Source of the DNA: Phocaeicola salanitronis DSM 18170
Lineage (GTDB): Bacteria > Bacteroidota > Bacteroidia > Bacteroidales > Bacteroidaceae
Length of the DNA stretch: 64,000 nucleotides
Assembly (NCBI RefSeq): GCF_000190575.1
Contig: NC_015164.1
Coordinates: 2,356,001 to 2,420,000 of the forward strand
Direction of reading: 5' to 3'
Both the position numbers and the translations under genes were made by a program. Shown piece by piece: positions 7,992 to 18,428 of the stretch; within the stretch, counting starts at the first letter, position 1, and each line of letters opens with the position of its first letter. Below the pieces are notes generated by a model, which saw nothing but the letters and a program-made list of their open reading frames with translations, was not told the origin of the DNA and did not search any database.

Positions 7992-8714
7992 CTAAAACAG
8001 TTCCTGCAAGACCCGCAAGGATTTCATTTCAGGGAAATCGGGCAAATGAAGCCGGTAATATTCATTAATAATATCCAAGCAACGGTTGCGCTCCGTATGA
8101 TTCATGCCGAAAAGATGCATCGTTTCATAATTCATGCGCATCAGGTTGCGGATATGAGAAGCTTCTTCAGGGAACACGAACATGCCATGCGAAGGAGGAG
8201 ACGGAACGAAACAAGCGTTCAGCAGGTCAAAATAATCTCCCGACGCATAATCCTCTGTATTGGGATACAAGCCCAAGAAACGGGACAAGCGCATCAAGAA
8301 CACCAAATGGAAATTAGCGAAACTTTTCCCGCAAGCGTCCAGCCATTGCACCGAGTGGACAAGATAAGCGAAAAGAGGAAGATTTGCCGCCTCCTCTTTC
8401 AATGCCCGATACAGGAATTCAGCCAAGAACAAGGCGATAGCGGATTTATAAGGGTCGTATGGCAAAGACTGGAACACATGCCACGCCTTTGCTTCCCGAA
8501 CCGGATGCAATCCCGCATGAGGACGCACTTCGGCATCAAACTCCACCAACGATAAAGGCTGGAAAAGCACCTGCCGCACCATAGACTTGCGCGAACGTTG
8601 CGCCGGAATCAGGAACGACATCCTTCCGCCCTGTTCCGTATAAACGTGCGCAATGTTCGAACGGTCATTGTATTTCAACGTATGCAATACGATTCCTCTA
8701 TGTTTCTGTAGCAT
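7992..8714 (-). CDS. recO: DNA repair protein RecO
   Basis: A 240-residue RecO. RecO works with RecR and RecF to load RecA onto SSB-coated gaps during recombinational repair. The N-terminal OB fold is visible ([20 protein letters not shown], then [14 protein letters not shown]), followed by the helical C-terminal domain. I use the ATG at 8714 because the earlier in-frame ATG at 8735 lies inside a minus-strand TATCTTTG box (8733-8740), the likely promoter. The gene is convergent with the sigma-factor gene and divergent from the tRNA-Glu/rpsT unit. Confidence 0.9.
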   Translation of the reverse strand: MLQKHRGIVLHTLKYNDRSNIAHVYTEQGGRMSFLIPAQRSRKSMVRQVLFQPLSLVEFDAEVRPHAGLHPVREAKAWHVFQSLPYDPYKSAIALFLAEFLYRALKEEAANLPLFAYLVHSVQWLDACGKSFANFHLVFLMRLSRFLGLYPNTEDYASGDYFDLLNACFVPSPPSHGMFVFPEEASHIRNLMRMNYETMHLFGMNHTERNRCLDIINEYYRLHLPDFPEMKSLRVLQELF

Positions 8715-8784
8715 AATCTTCACTCTTCTCGGCAAAGATATGCATTTTTTTGCTGAAAGTTTTGCAGGAATAAAAAAAACTTCC

Positions 8785-8792
8785 TACCTTTG
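8785..8792 (+). promoter_or_regulatory. Strong promoter for tRNA-Glu and rpsT
   Basis: TACCTTTG matches the -7 box, with TTTTGC about 20 bases upstream matching the -33 TTTG element. The two-part match suits a stable RNA gene. Confidence 0.65.
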
Positions 8793-8835
8793 CATCCGCA
8801 AACGAGAGATACCTATCCTCGCGAGTGTCAAGGAT

Positions 8836-8907
8836 GGCCCGTTCGTCTATCGGTTAGGACGCAAGATTTTCATTCTTGAAAGGGGAGTTCGATTCTCCCA
8901 CGGGCTA
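8836..8907 (+). tRNA. tRNA-Glu (anticodon TTC)
   Basis: A 72-base cloverleaf. The acceptor stem GGCCCGT pairs with ACGGGCT, the D arm includes GTCTATCGGTTAGGAC, the anticodon stem CAAGA/TCTTG holds loop TTTTCAT (anticodon TTC), and the T arm includes GGGAGTTCGATTCTCCC. No CCA is encoded. rpsT follows 44 bases downstream, probably on the same transcript. Confidence 0.95.
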
Positions 8908-8951
8908 CATAATAAACAGAATCACGAACAATATTTTAAAGATTAGTCGAG

Positions 8952-9206
8952 ATGGCAAATCACAAATCATCTATCAAAAGAATCAGACAAGCTGAAAAAA
9001 GAAGACTTCACAACAGATATTATGCAAAAACCATGCGTAACGCCGTGAAGAAACTTCGTATGACTACTGACAAGACAGAAGCAGTAGCAATGTATCCTAA
9101 TGTACAGAAGATTTTGGATAAATTGGCAAAACGCAACATTATCCACAAGAACAAAGCTGCGAACTTGAAGTCGAAATTGGCTGCCCACATCGCTAAGTTG
9201 GCTTAA
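8952..9206 (+). CDS. rpsT: 30S ribosomal protein S20
   Basis: An 84-residue basic protein beginning [20 protein letters not shown], the characteristic S20 start. S20 binds 16S rRNA helices early in assembly of the small subunit. Length and the all-helical lysine/arginine-rich composition are typical. It follows tRNA-Glu and is closed by a hairpin terminator at 9231-9259. Confidence 0.97.
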   Translation: MANHKSSIKRIRQAEKRRLHNRYYAKTMRNAVKKLRMTTDKTEAVAMYPNVQKILDKLAKRNIIHKNKAANLKSKLAAHIAKLA

Positions 9207-9230
9207 GTAATCAAGCACAAAAAAGATAGC

Positions 9231-9259
9231 AAGGTTGAATCTTCCCGATTCAGCCTTTT
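9231..9259 (+). terminator. Rho-independent terminator of rpsT
   Basis: An 11-bp stem (AAGGTTGAATC with GATTCAGCCTT, one G-T pair) with a 5-base loop and a short T-run. Confidence 0.75.
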
Positions 9260-9351
9260 GTCGTTTATGGCACAGTACACAGATGCCATGAAAACATCAA
9301 CATTTCAGCATTTTTAGGGAGCAAAACAAGCGGAATCTCACGAAAAATCCG

Positions 9352-9359
9352 TAACTTTG
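9352..9359 (+). promoter_or_regulatory. Promoter -7 box for gyrB
   Basis: TAACTTTG matches TAnnTTTG, 28 bases before the gyrB ATG. Confidence 0.6.
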
Positions 9360-9380
9360 GACGTTAAAAAACTATCATAG

Positions 9381-11351
<1,971 letters not shown>

Positions 11352-11413
11352 GCAGCTTTTATTCATAACTTCAATATTATTTAAAAATCCTAATCTCGCG
11401 TCTTACAACGAGG

Positions 11414-11449
11414 AAAGCTCCGCAACCCGAAAGGGATGCGGAGCTTTTT
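11414..11449 (+). terminator. Rho-independent terminator of gyrB
   Basis: AAAGCTCCGCA (11414-11424) pairs with TGCGGAGCTTT (11437-11447) and is followed by a T-run. Confidence 0.88.
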
Positions 11450-11540
11450 ATTTGGACATAACCTTCCTGGTTGCAGAATAAATCCTCACTCAGTCAGAAA
11501 TATTTCTTCGCAAAAAGCGCATGTTCTCATTTAATTTCCT

Positions 11541-11548
11541 TACTTTTG
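11541..11548 (+). promoter_or_regulatory. Promoter -7 box for malQ
   Basis: TACTTTTG matches TAnnTTTG, 30 bases before the ATG at 11578. Confidence 0.6.
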
Positions 11549-11577
11549 AAACAAGCAAACTTTAACTTTACGAGAAT

Positions 11578-14259
11578 ATGAAATTTACGTTCCGCATTCA
11601 ATACCATACCGTTTGGGGAGAGGACCTGCGGGTCATCTTCCAAAATGATGAGACACACGTATTTCCGCTTTCTACCCGCGATGGAAGCAACTGGCAAGGG
11701 AGCTGCGACTACCTTCCTTCGGAAAACGAACGCACAATCCCATACCGTTACGGAGTATTTCGGGATGATGTGTGCATCCGGAAAGAACTGGGCGTCATTC
11801 CACATACGGTTTATCTGGGCAATGCCCAGCAACACCGGTACATTATCGATGATTGCTGGCGTGACCTTCCTGCCGAAAACTACCGGTATAGTTCCGCCTT
11901 CGATGAACCTCATCCGACAGAACGGCCCAACCGGTTGAGCAATAATATCGGAAGCTGCATCACCTTCCGCGCCCTATGCCCCAACCTGCATGCGGAAGGA
12001 AGGGTGTTGGGAATCATCGGGAGTTGCAACGCCTTGGGGAATTGGGAATATTGCCGTCCGATCCGGATGAACGAAGCAGCCCCTAATGTATGGCAACTCA
12101 CATTGGATGCGGCCACTTTGAAATCGCCTTTCGAATACAAGTTCGTAGCGATTAACGAGAAAACCGGAGCCGTGGAAGAATGGGAAACCCGCCCCAACCG
12201 TTTGTTTCAGATACAGCCTATCCAGCGGGGCGAGACGTATCTGCCTGCCGAAGCCGAAGTATTCTTCAACCGTCTTCCGCACCGTATCGCCGGAACCGCT
12301 ATCCCAGTATTTTCCCTTCGTTCGGAAGGAAGCTGTGGAGTGGGAGACTTCGGAGACTTGAAAAAATTTATTGCTTGGGCGGCATCAACCGGACAGCGTG
12401 CCGTACAGATTCTTCCCATCAATGACACGACAATGACAGGCACATGGATGGATTCTTATCCTTATAACAGCATTTCGATTTATGCCTTCCACCCCATGTA
12501 TATTGACCTGCGCCAGCTTCCGGAACTAACAGATGAAACAGATATGAAAGCGTTTGAAAAACAGCGCAAAATGCTTAACAGCATGTCATCGGTAAATTAT
12601 GAACAAGTCAACCAAACGAAAAGAAAATATCTTCAAGCCATATTCCGACAAGCCGGAGAACAGATTTTGGCAGAGCCTGAATATAAGGCTTTTTTTGCCA
12701 AAAACGAAGAGTGGCTGATTCCTTACGCGGCATTTTCTTGTTTGCGTGACCATTACGGAACCGCTGACTTCAGGCAATGGGGAAAAGACAGTGTCTATCA
12801 TGCAGGACAAGCCAGGCAAATGGCAACGAGCGGAAGCCCTTTCTATCCTGCGATGGCATTTTATTATTTCTTGCAATACGAGCTTCATGTCCAGCTATCG
12901 GATGCCTGCACGTATGCACGGAGCAAGGGGATTATCATTAAAGGAGACATCCCGATCGGCATCAGCCGCAATAGTGTAGAGGCATGGGTAGAACCTTATT
13001 ACTTCAACATGAACGGACAAGCGGGCGCTCCCCCTGATGCATTCTCTGCCAACGGACAAAACTGGGGGATGCCGACTTACAACTGGCAAATCATGGAAAA
13101 AGACGGTTATCAATGGTGGAAACGCCGCTTCCAGAAAATGGCAGAATACTTCACCGCATACCGCATCGACCATATCCTCGGCTTCTTCCGTATTTGGGAA
13201 ATCCCCTATCATGCCGTGCACGGCCTGTTGGGGCAATTCGTTCCTGCACTCCCCATGAGCAAAGATGAAATTCAAAGCTTCGGGCTTAATTTCGATAAAG
13301 AAATGATGACACGCCCTTACATTAGCGATGCGCTTTTAGATTCGATGTTCGGAACGCATGCCCATGAAATCCGCCGCACTTTCTTGCGCCGTATGCAGAA
13401 CGGGCTTTATGCCTTACGTCCCGAATTCAATACGCAACGGAAAGTACAAGCCTATTTTGCAAAAACAGACGAAAAAGCAAGTGAAGAAATTTGCGAAAAA
13501 CTTTACTCGCTCATCAGCAATGTGCTTTTCATTGCCGACAGAGACAATCCTGAAATGTATCATCCGCGCATCGGAGTGCAAAACGATTCTGTATTCCGAC
13601 AGCTTAGCATGAAAGAACAAGAAGCGTTCAACCGTTTGTACAATCATTACTATTACGAGCGGCATAATGAATTCTGGTATCATGAAGCCATGAAAAAACT
13701 GCCTGTCCTGTTACAAGCAACTCCCATGTTGGTTTGCGGAGAAGATTTAGGCATGGTTCCGGGCTGCGTACCCTGGGTGATGAACCAGCTTCAGATACTT
13801 TCACTCGAAATCCAACGGATGCCCAAGAAAACAGGTATCGAATTCGGAAAGCTGGATGAGTATCCGTACCTTTCGGTTTGCACCATCGGCACACACGACA
13901 TGACCACTCTCCGAGGGTGGTGGAAAGAAAACCCGGAACAAACCGGCCGCTTCTATTACAACGAGTTACATCATTGGGGGAAAGTACCGGAAGACGCTCC
14001 CGGATGGTTGTGCGAAGAAATACTCCGGCATCACCTGCAATGCCCGTCTATGCTTTGCATCCTGACGTGGCAAGACTGGACTTCAATGGATGAAACGCTT
14101 CGCAATCCGAATATTGATGCCGAACGGATTAACATTCCCGCCAATCCTCGCCACTATTGGCGCTGGCGCATGCACATCACCCTTGAAAAGCTGACGGGAC
14201 TTTCCGAGTTCAACCAGCACATCCGCCAAATGATAGAAGAGAGCGAGCGAATGAACTAA
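11578..14259 (+). CDS. malQ: 4-alpha-glucanotransferase (GH77) with N-terminal starch-binding domains
   Basis: An 893-residue amylomaltase/disproportionating enzyme that transfers maltosyl units between alpha-1,4-glucans. The first ~235 residues hold two CBM20-like starch-binding modules (KFTFRIQYHTVWGEDLRVIF and TFRALCPNLHAEGRVLGIIG...LGNWE). The GH77 barrel follows with LPINDTTMTGTWMDSYPYNS, the nucleophile region YRIDHILGFFRIWEIP, the acid/base region CGEDLGMVPGCVP and THDMTTLRGWW. The CBM20 plus GH77 layout resembles plant DPE2 and is common in Bacteroidetes. No signal peptide, so cytoplasmic glycogen or maltodextrin metabolism is likely. Its original downstream terminator appears separated from it by the restriction island. 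Confidence 0.93.
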   Translation: MKFTFRIQYHTVWGEDLRVIFQNDETHVFPLSTRDGSNWQGSCDYLPSENERTIPYRYGVFRDDVCIRKELGVIPHTVYLGNAQQHRYIIDDCWRDLPAENYRYSSAFDEPHPTERPNRLSNNIGSCITFRALCPNLHAEGRVLGIIGSCNALGNWEYCRPIRMNEAAPNVWQLTLDAATLKSPFEYKFVAINEKTGAVEEWETRPNRLFQIQPIQRGETYLPAEAEVFFNRLPHRIAGTAIPVFSLRSEGSCGVGDFGDLKKFIAWAASTGQRAVQILPINDTTMTGTWMDSYPYNSISIYAFHPMYIDLRQLPELTDETDMKAFEKQRKMLNSMSSVNYEQVNQTKRKYLQAIFRQAGEQILAEPEYKAFFAKNEEWLIPYAAFSCLRDHYGTADFRQWGKDSVYHAGQARQMATSGSPFYPAMAFYYFLQYELHVQLSDACTYARSKGIIIKGDIPIGISRNSVEAWVEPYYFNMNGQAGAPPDAFSANGQNWGMPTYNWQIMEKDGYQWWKRRFQKMAEYFTAYRIDHILGFFRIWEIPYHAVHGLLGQFVPALPMSKDEIQSFGLNFDKEMMTRPYISDALLDSMFGTHAHEIRRTFLRRMQNGLYALRPEFNTQRKVQAYFAKTDEKASEEICEKLYSLISNVLFIADRDNPEMYHPRIGVQNDSVFRQLSMKEQEAFNRLYNHYYYERHNEFWYHEAMKKLPVLLQATPMLVCGEDLGMVPGCVPWVMNQLQILSLEIQRMPKKTGIEFGKLDEYPYLSVCTIGTHDMTTLRGWWKENPEQTGRFYYNELHHWGKVPEDAPGWLCEEILRHHLQCPSMLCILTWQDWTSMDETLRNPNIDAERINIPANPRHYWRWRMHITLEKLTGLSEFNQHIRQMIEESERMN

Positions 14260-14276
14260 GATGAAAGGCGGTAAAA
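14260..14276. repeat. Left direct repeat bounding the restriction island
   Basis: AAAGGCGGTAAAA at 14264-14276 recurs exactly at 18051-18063. Extended to 17 bp (14260-14276 against 18047-18063) there are two transition mismatches. The left copy begins right after the malQ stop. Confidence 0.75.
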
Positions 14277-14287
14277 GGTGCATTTAT

Positions 14288-14395
14288 TCGAATGCTTACA
14301 TAGGAATGATAGAACGTGCAGAGAAGAATATCACTCTCTGTAATATTGAGAAAATTGCTAAAGCTCTGAAAATTGAAATTAAAAAATTACTGTAA
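14288..14395 (+). pseudogene. C-terminal remnant of an XRE-family regulator
   Basis: The frame reads SNAYIGMIERAEKNITLCNI... and ends EIKKLL-stop. This matches the second half of a lambda-repressor/XRE helix-turn-helix domain: end of the recognition helix (SYIGMIERAEKN) and the following helices (LxNIEKIAKALxI). The preceding helices that should make up the first ~30 residues are missing; sequence upstream is the direct repeat and malQ. An in-frame ATG at 14261 lies within the repeat and would give a 44-residue product, probably not functional. Small XRE proteins often control type II restriction systems, so this was probably the system's regulator. Confidence 0.65.
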
Positions 14396-14408
14396 AAACA
14401 ACTGGAAA

Positions 14409-14968
14409 ATGTACAACGAAAATTATTATAAAAATGGCAAAATGTTTCAACTGAAGCCATATGCAGAAGCTATACACACATTCAAAACAGGAGATGGAAC
14501 TATAATAGCCATCTTTCAAGGAAGCCGAGGAGACAATCCTGAATTAGATTTCCGTGTTAAATATCTCAATAATGATCCCAATGCAGACCTGTTCAGTTGC
14601 CTCATGTTGACTGGGTTGTTGATTTGCTCATAAAAGCGCAAAAATACCCTAACGAGGTGAAAGAGTTACTAGATTATTTTATCACATTTTATGACACCTG
14701 TAAACCTTTCTCCTCTGTTGCCGACAGGGCATCATATACGCCAAAATCTATAAAAGTAATAGGAGGTAAATATTCTCATGTTCAAGTTCCTGGCACATTC
14801 TCAATGGATGGTATAGCTATAATTCTTGAATTATTCTGCATTTGTGAAAAGCAAACAGCTGGAGCACATCAGTTTAAACTACAATTACAAATGACACGCG
14901 ATTACATGGATGGTAAAATCAATTACAGAAATTTACTTAATCTTGCCATTAAGCATCGTGAGTATTAA
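14409..14968 (+). pseudogene. Frameshifted gene of unknown function in the restriction island
   Basis: Two overlapping frames form one protein of about 187 residues. The first starts at ATG 14409 (MYNENYYKNGKMFQLKPYAE) and reads to about 14584 (DFRVKYLNNDPNA). The second continues as RPVQLPHVDWVVDLLIKAQK and ends at 14968. Restoring one base near 14585 joins them smoothly, so a single-base deletion is the simplest explanation; a sequencing error is possible. I do not recognise the family. No signal peptide or membrane segment is evident. It begins 13 bases after the XRE remnant and its stop overlaps the dpnA-like stop by a few bases. It may be a restriction-system accessory gene. Confidence 0.6.
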
Positions 14969-15846
14969 AATGGTAAATCTTGCCCATACAGTGCTATAGA
15001 TTCATTGAGAACAGAGATTTCTTTGTCCTCAAATAGTTGTGCTTGCTTTTGAAGTTTTTCCAAATACAAAGTGCGTTTTGAGGTATCATTAATTTCCTCA
15101 CGACGCGCTTTACTCATTTTCAGGAACTCCTCATTTTGGTCTATGCCAAGGAACCGACGGCCCAAAAGATTGGCAGCAATGCCAGTCGTACTGCTACCTG
15201 TAAATGGGTCTAAAATCCATGCACTGGGAAGGGTCGATGCCTGAATAATACGAGAAAGAACACACAATGGTTTTTGAGTAGGATGTTTACCACAAGATTT
15301 TTCCCATCGTACAATTGCTGGTAATCGCCAAACATCACGCATCTGAGTACCACCATTAATTTTTTTCATCAGTTCATAATTAAAATAATGGGGTACTTTT
15401 TGCTCTTTACGTGCCCAAAGGATATATTCTGCCGAGTGGGTGAAATATTTACATGACAGATTTGGCGGGGGATTTGTTTTCTCCCAAGTAATGCAATTCA
15501 GAATCTTGAATCCCAATTCTGTCAAGCACCGGGCTACGGAAAAAATATTATGATATGTTCCACTTATCCAAATTGTGCCATTACTCTTCAGTTTATTCCG
15601 ACAGGCTTCAATCCAAGATCTATCAAACAGATAATCTTCTTCATAGCCTTTTGATCTGTCCCAATCACCTTTATTTACAGATACCATTTTGCCACTTTGA
15701 ACACTGATTCCTCCGTTGGATAGATGATATGGAGGATCTGCGAAAATCATATCGAACTTGAAATCGAAAGAATGCAACAGTTCAATACAATCTCCTTTCA
15801 AAAGAGTAAAATCCTTGTTATCTGATTTATAGTAGGCTGTTGGCAT
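14965..15846 (-). CDS. dpnA: Site-specific DNA adenine methyltransferase, DpnA type
   Basis: A 293-residue beta-class N6-adenine methyltransferase. The catalytic motif DPPY lies at about residues 37-40 (MIFADPPYHLSNGG), and the AdoMet-binding motif is near the C terminus (WILDPFTGSSTTGIAA...RRFLGIDQNEEF), the beta-class order. In the S. pneumoniae DpnII system the equivalent enzyme methylates GATC and can act on single-stranded DNA, protecting incoming DNA during transformation. Its ATG directly abuts the stop codon of the restriction gene, so the three genes are one operon. Base composition is visibly more AT-rich than the neighbouring chromosome. Confidence 0.87.
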   Translation of the reverse strand: MPTAYYKSDNKDFTLLKGDCIELLHSFDFKFDMIFADPPYHLSNGGISVQSGKMVSVNKGDWDRSKGYEEDYLFDRSWIEACRNKLKSNGTIWISGTYHNIFSVARCLTELGFKILNCITWEKTNPPPNLSCKYFTHSAEYILWARKEQKVPHYFNYELMKKINGGTQMRDVWRLPAIVRWEKSCGKHPTQKPLCVLSRIIQASTLPSAWILDPFTGSSTTGIAANLLGRRFLGIDQNEEFLKMSKARREEINDTSKRTLYLEKLQKQAQLFEDKEISVLNESIALYGQDLPF

Positions 15847-16725
15847 TTAAACAAGTGCTTTTGAAATTATTCCATTTTCAAGATCCGCAATATTGTACAG
15901 ATGTTCCAGAACATCAAAAGTTTCTTTCAGATTATTCTTTGCACTGCGCCAGCCACAACCATCAGTAAACCAAACAAACTTGAAATATTCCAAATCTTTG
16001 GTTTCCATGGTAATAGTTTTGTAGCTGCGTGCCGTTTCATTCAATTTGGAACCACTGCTAGTATAAAAGTTCGTCTCTATTCCGTAAATGATATTTTCAC
16101 CCTTTACGACAAAGTCAAATCTTTTCTCTGCACCACCATTATTGGAAATCGAAGACAAGTCTATTCCCCATTTAGCCTCTATTTCGTGGATATACATTTC
16201 TTTGAAATAATCAACGCCTTTCACAAGCCCAGTTTTACAAAGAAAGCTCTCCACAAGATTCTCCATAAGATGGCCACCACGATTCTTGCGTCCGTTAGAG
16301 TCAAGTCCCGTTTCTATACCGGTCACGTAATCCACAAGATTATTGACAATATGATTCTCCATCAAATCAAAAAGACCAGTCTTTCGCATGAATTTGACAT
16401 AATCTTCATTCGTGCAATTTGGTTTGTCAAAATGAAAATCAATCTGTCCCTCTTCATCCATAGCCATAATATCAAGCTCACGCTTGGCTAAAAGGATAGG
16501 AATACATCTTAGAGTTTCCGGATATTGTACCAAAATTTTTCTAAATTCATCCTCTATGTTCTTAGATCCAATAAGCGAATTCAAGATATTGAGTGGAATT
16601 TTAATAGCTTCCACATTATTGAAAACCTTATCGAAATCAACGTAATATTTATAATCGGCAATAGAAGGTCTAAAACCAGCTAGCCAAGTATCAAAGTTTC
16701 TCATATCAGTAAGCATTGGCAACAT
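15847..16725 (-). CDS. dpnB: Type II restriction endonuclease, DpnII family (GATC)
   Basis: A 292-residue homologue of DpnII, which cuts unmethylated GATC. Stretches I recall from DpnII are clear: RNFDTWLAG near the start, NSLIGSKNIEDEF, NLVDYVTGIETGLDSNGRKN, KRFDFVVKG and the NFYTSSGSKLNETARSYK block. The last lies in the probable catalytic core (GIETNFY, a degenerate PD-ExK). The start could be any of the ATGs at 16725, 16713 or 16704; the known protein begins about four residues before RNF, favouring 16713. With 16725 it overlaps the dam-type gene by 20 bases. Both protecting methylases flank it in the same operon. Confidence 0.9.
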   Translation of the reverse strand: MLPMLTDMRNFDTWLAGFRPSIADYKYYVDFDKVFNNVEAIKIPLNILNSLIGSKNIEDEFRKILVQYPETLRCIPILLAKRELDIMAMDEEGQIDFHFDKPNCTNEDYVKFMRKTGLFDLMENHIVNNLVDYVTGIETGLDSNGRKNRGGHLMENLVESFLCKTGLVKGVDYFKEMYIHEIEAKWGIDLSSISNNGGAEKRFDFVVKGENIIYGIETNFYTSSGSKLNETARSYKTITMETKDLEYFKFVWFTDGCGWRSAKNNLKETFDVLEHLYNIADLENGIISKALV

Positions 16726-17617
16726 TGGAAATCATTATTTCGGAAATTGCTCCGCGTCCATTTCCTTTTGAATTGATCATCCTTGCAGCAGAAACTCGTT
16801 TAATGGAAAATCTATTGTAAAGATGATCAAAGAAATTATCTCCATTATCTACATTTTGAGGGTCTGAATTACTTGCCACAAATAAAGATTTGCGTGTTGC
16901 TATCTGCTCGCAAAAATCACGTAAGCGCATCTGTTCAGCGTCATCAAAACCATCTTTTGCATAAGAAGTAAATGCAGAAGTCTCTGTTAAAGGGCGATAT
17001 GGTGGGTCAAAATAATACAAGACATTCTCATCTGCATATTTACCCGTTTGTGCAAAATCACCACAAAGAATCTCAACACGTTGTAGAATAGCAGAATCCG
17101 CTCTCAATGTATCTGCATCGCAAATTTTGGGATTTGTATATCTCCCATGCGGGACATTAAACTGTCCCTTAGAATTTACACGATATAGTCCATTAAAGCA
17201 AGTCCGATTCAGAAAAATAAATAATGCAGCTGTTTCAATATCTGAATTATTTCTTTTGTTGAAATGCTCTCGTTGCAATAAATAGTAATTTTTCCTGGCA
17301 ACTTCATCAAGTGCAAAATACTCAGATTGAATCTGCGTCAGTTCAACAATTAACTTTTCAACATCTGATTTTATTACACGATATGTGCAGATTAACTCTG
17401 AATTTATATCATTGATTATAGCTCTCGTTATATTAGGGTACTCTTGTAAAATCCAAAACAACACTGCTCCCCCTCCTACAAATGGCTCGACATAAGTCAC
17501 TTCCGCCCTATGTGAAAAATCACAAGGTAGAGTTTTTTTTATATCATCAAGGAGTTGAGTTTTACCTCCAACCCACTTAACAAATGGTTTTGCCGGGTAT
17601 GTATATAACCTTTTCAT
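16706..17617 (-). CDS. dpnM: Dam-family GATC adenine methylase, DpnM type
   Basis: A 303-residue alpha-class N6-adenine methyltransferase (MethyltransfD12 family). The N-terminal AdoMet site PFVKWVGGKTQLLDDI is followed by YVEPFVGGGAVLFWI, INDINSELI and the catalytic YYFDPPYRPL. FLNRTCFNGLYRVNSKGQFN is the typical Dam target-recognition region. It would methylate GATC in duplex DNA and protect the host from the DpnII-type nuclease. It is the first gene of the minus-strand M-R-A operon, with a TATTTTTG box 36 bases upstream. A Dam-like enzyme here also means host chromosomal GATC sites are probably methylated. Confidence 0.92.
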   Translation of the reverse strand: MKRLYTYPAKPFVKWVGGKTQLLDDIKKTLPCDFSHRAEVTYVEPFVGGGAVLFWILQEYPNITRAIINDINSELICTYRVIKSDVEKLIVELTQIQSEYFALDEVARKNYYLLQREHFNKRNNSDIETAALFIFLNRTCFNGLYRVNSKGQFNVPHGRYTNPKICDADTLRADSAILQRVEILCGDFAQTGKYADENVLYYFDPPYRPLTETSAFTSYAKDGFDDAEQMRLRDFCEQIATRKSLFVASNSDPQNVDNGDNFFDHLYNRFSIKRVSAARMINSKGNGRGAISEIMISNVANAY

Positions 17618-17652
17618 ATAACTCCAACATCAAAGTTCTGTATATCGTTACG

Positions 17653-17660
17653 CAAAAATA
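17653..17660 (-). promoter_or_regulatory. Promoter -7 box for the restriction-modification operon
   Basis: Reads TATTTTTG on the minus strand; the methylase ATG is 35 bases downstream. The box matches the host consensus. Confidence 0.55.
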
Positions 17661-18046
17661 GCGATAACTGTCCATTTCTCCAACAAAAAGGGACTATAAA
17701 ACAAGATGCTCATAAAGTATTACCACAGAAATCCAATAGATCGCATGTTTTAATCCAGCCTCTCACCAAGTCTCAAGTGTTGAAGTTGAAAATGCATTTT
17801 CTGCAACCGAAAGCATTCTATAATTTAGCCACACGGCACGCTTTTTCACTAACTAATCAAGGATACCTCCAATCATCAAAAGATGCTGGAAATATTCCCC
17901 TACTCACGATTTTATTCGGGCTTTCTGCCCTTGCACAAATAAAACTTGCCCGTCAATTTGCTTGCCTTTACTCTTCCCATAATTTACTATCCACTTTTTA
18001 GGAATATGCGATGCAAAGACAACGATTTTGGGGACAGTTATTAGGC
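17661..18046. other. Gene-free right part of the restriction island
   Basis: About 390 bases of AT-rich sequence between the R-M promoter and the right direct repeat. A 74-codon frame (17777-18001, plus strand) has no recognisable motif and low-complexity composition; I do not consider it a gene. No transposase fragment or terminal inverted repeat is evident. The stretch may be decayed cargo. Confidence 0.5.
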
Positions 18047-18063
18047 GACAAAAGGCGGTAAAA
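18047..18063. repeat. Right direct repeat bounding the restriction island
   Basis: Contains AAAGGCGGTAAAA (18051-18063), identical to 14264-14276. It is followed at once by the hairpin terminator at 18069. Confidence 0.75.
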
Positions 18064-18068
18064 CGAAA

Positions 18069-18095
18069 AAGTGGGGATTTTCATTATCCCCACTT
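18069..18095 (-). terminator. Terminator of the DUF2795 operon, probably once shared with malQ
   Basis: A 9-bp perfect stem AAGTGGGGA / TCCCCACTT with a 9-base loop. Read on the minus strand it is followed by a T-run, so it chiefly ends the leftward DUF2795 transcript. Before the island inserted, it would have sat about 30 bases after the malQ stop, between convergent genes. Confidence 0.85.
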
Positions 18096-18142
18096 CCGTT
18101 GTTTCTCAATTTGTTGTTCAATACATTACGCCGATTTGAGGC

Positions 18143-18364
18143 TTAATACTCGTCCTCGTTGAAGAAGAAGTCTTCCTTGCTGGGATAATCGGGCCAAATA
18201 TCTTCGATGCTTTCGTATATCTCACCCTCGTCCTCCATTTCTTGCAAATTTTCAATTACTTCCATCGGAGCTCCCGAACGCATTGCGTAATCAATCAGCT
18301 CATCCTTTGTAGCAGGCCATGGCGCATCTTCCAACTTTGATGCCAATTCTAATGTCCAATACAT
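18143..18364 (-). CDS. DUF2795 small acidic protein
   Basis: A 73-residue strongly acidic protein, MYWTLELASKLEDAPWPATK..., with the short DUF2795 fold (DELIDYAMRSGAPMEVIENL). Near-identical small proteins are conserved across Bacteroides, but their role is unknown. It has its own TACTTTTG box (CAAAAGTA on the plus strand, 18409-18416) within the 64-base gap after the adenosyltransferase gene, so it may be expressed alone as well as from the upstream operon. Confidence 0.8.
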   Translation of the reverse strand: MYWTLELASKLEDAPWPATKDELIDYAMRSGAPMEVIENLQEMEDEGEIYESIEDIWPDYPSKEDFFFNEDEY

Positions 18365-18428
18365 AGTATTCTAAGTTTATAAAGTTTTACATTCGTATTA
18401 TTGAGCCACAAAAGTATAACAAATTATC

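Noticed and set aside
17777..18001. 74-codon plus-strand frame in the right part of the restriction island
   Set aside because: No motif, no ribosome-binding site and atypical composition. It could be decayed sequence but is not supportable as a gene.
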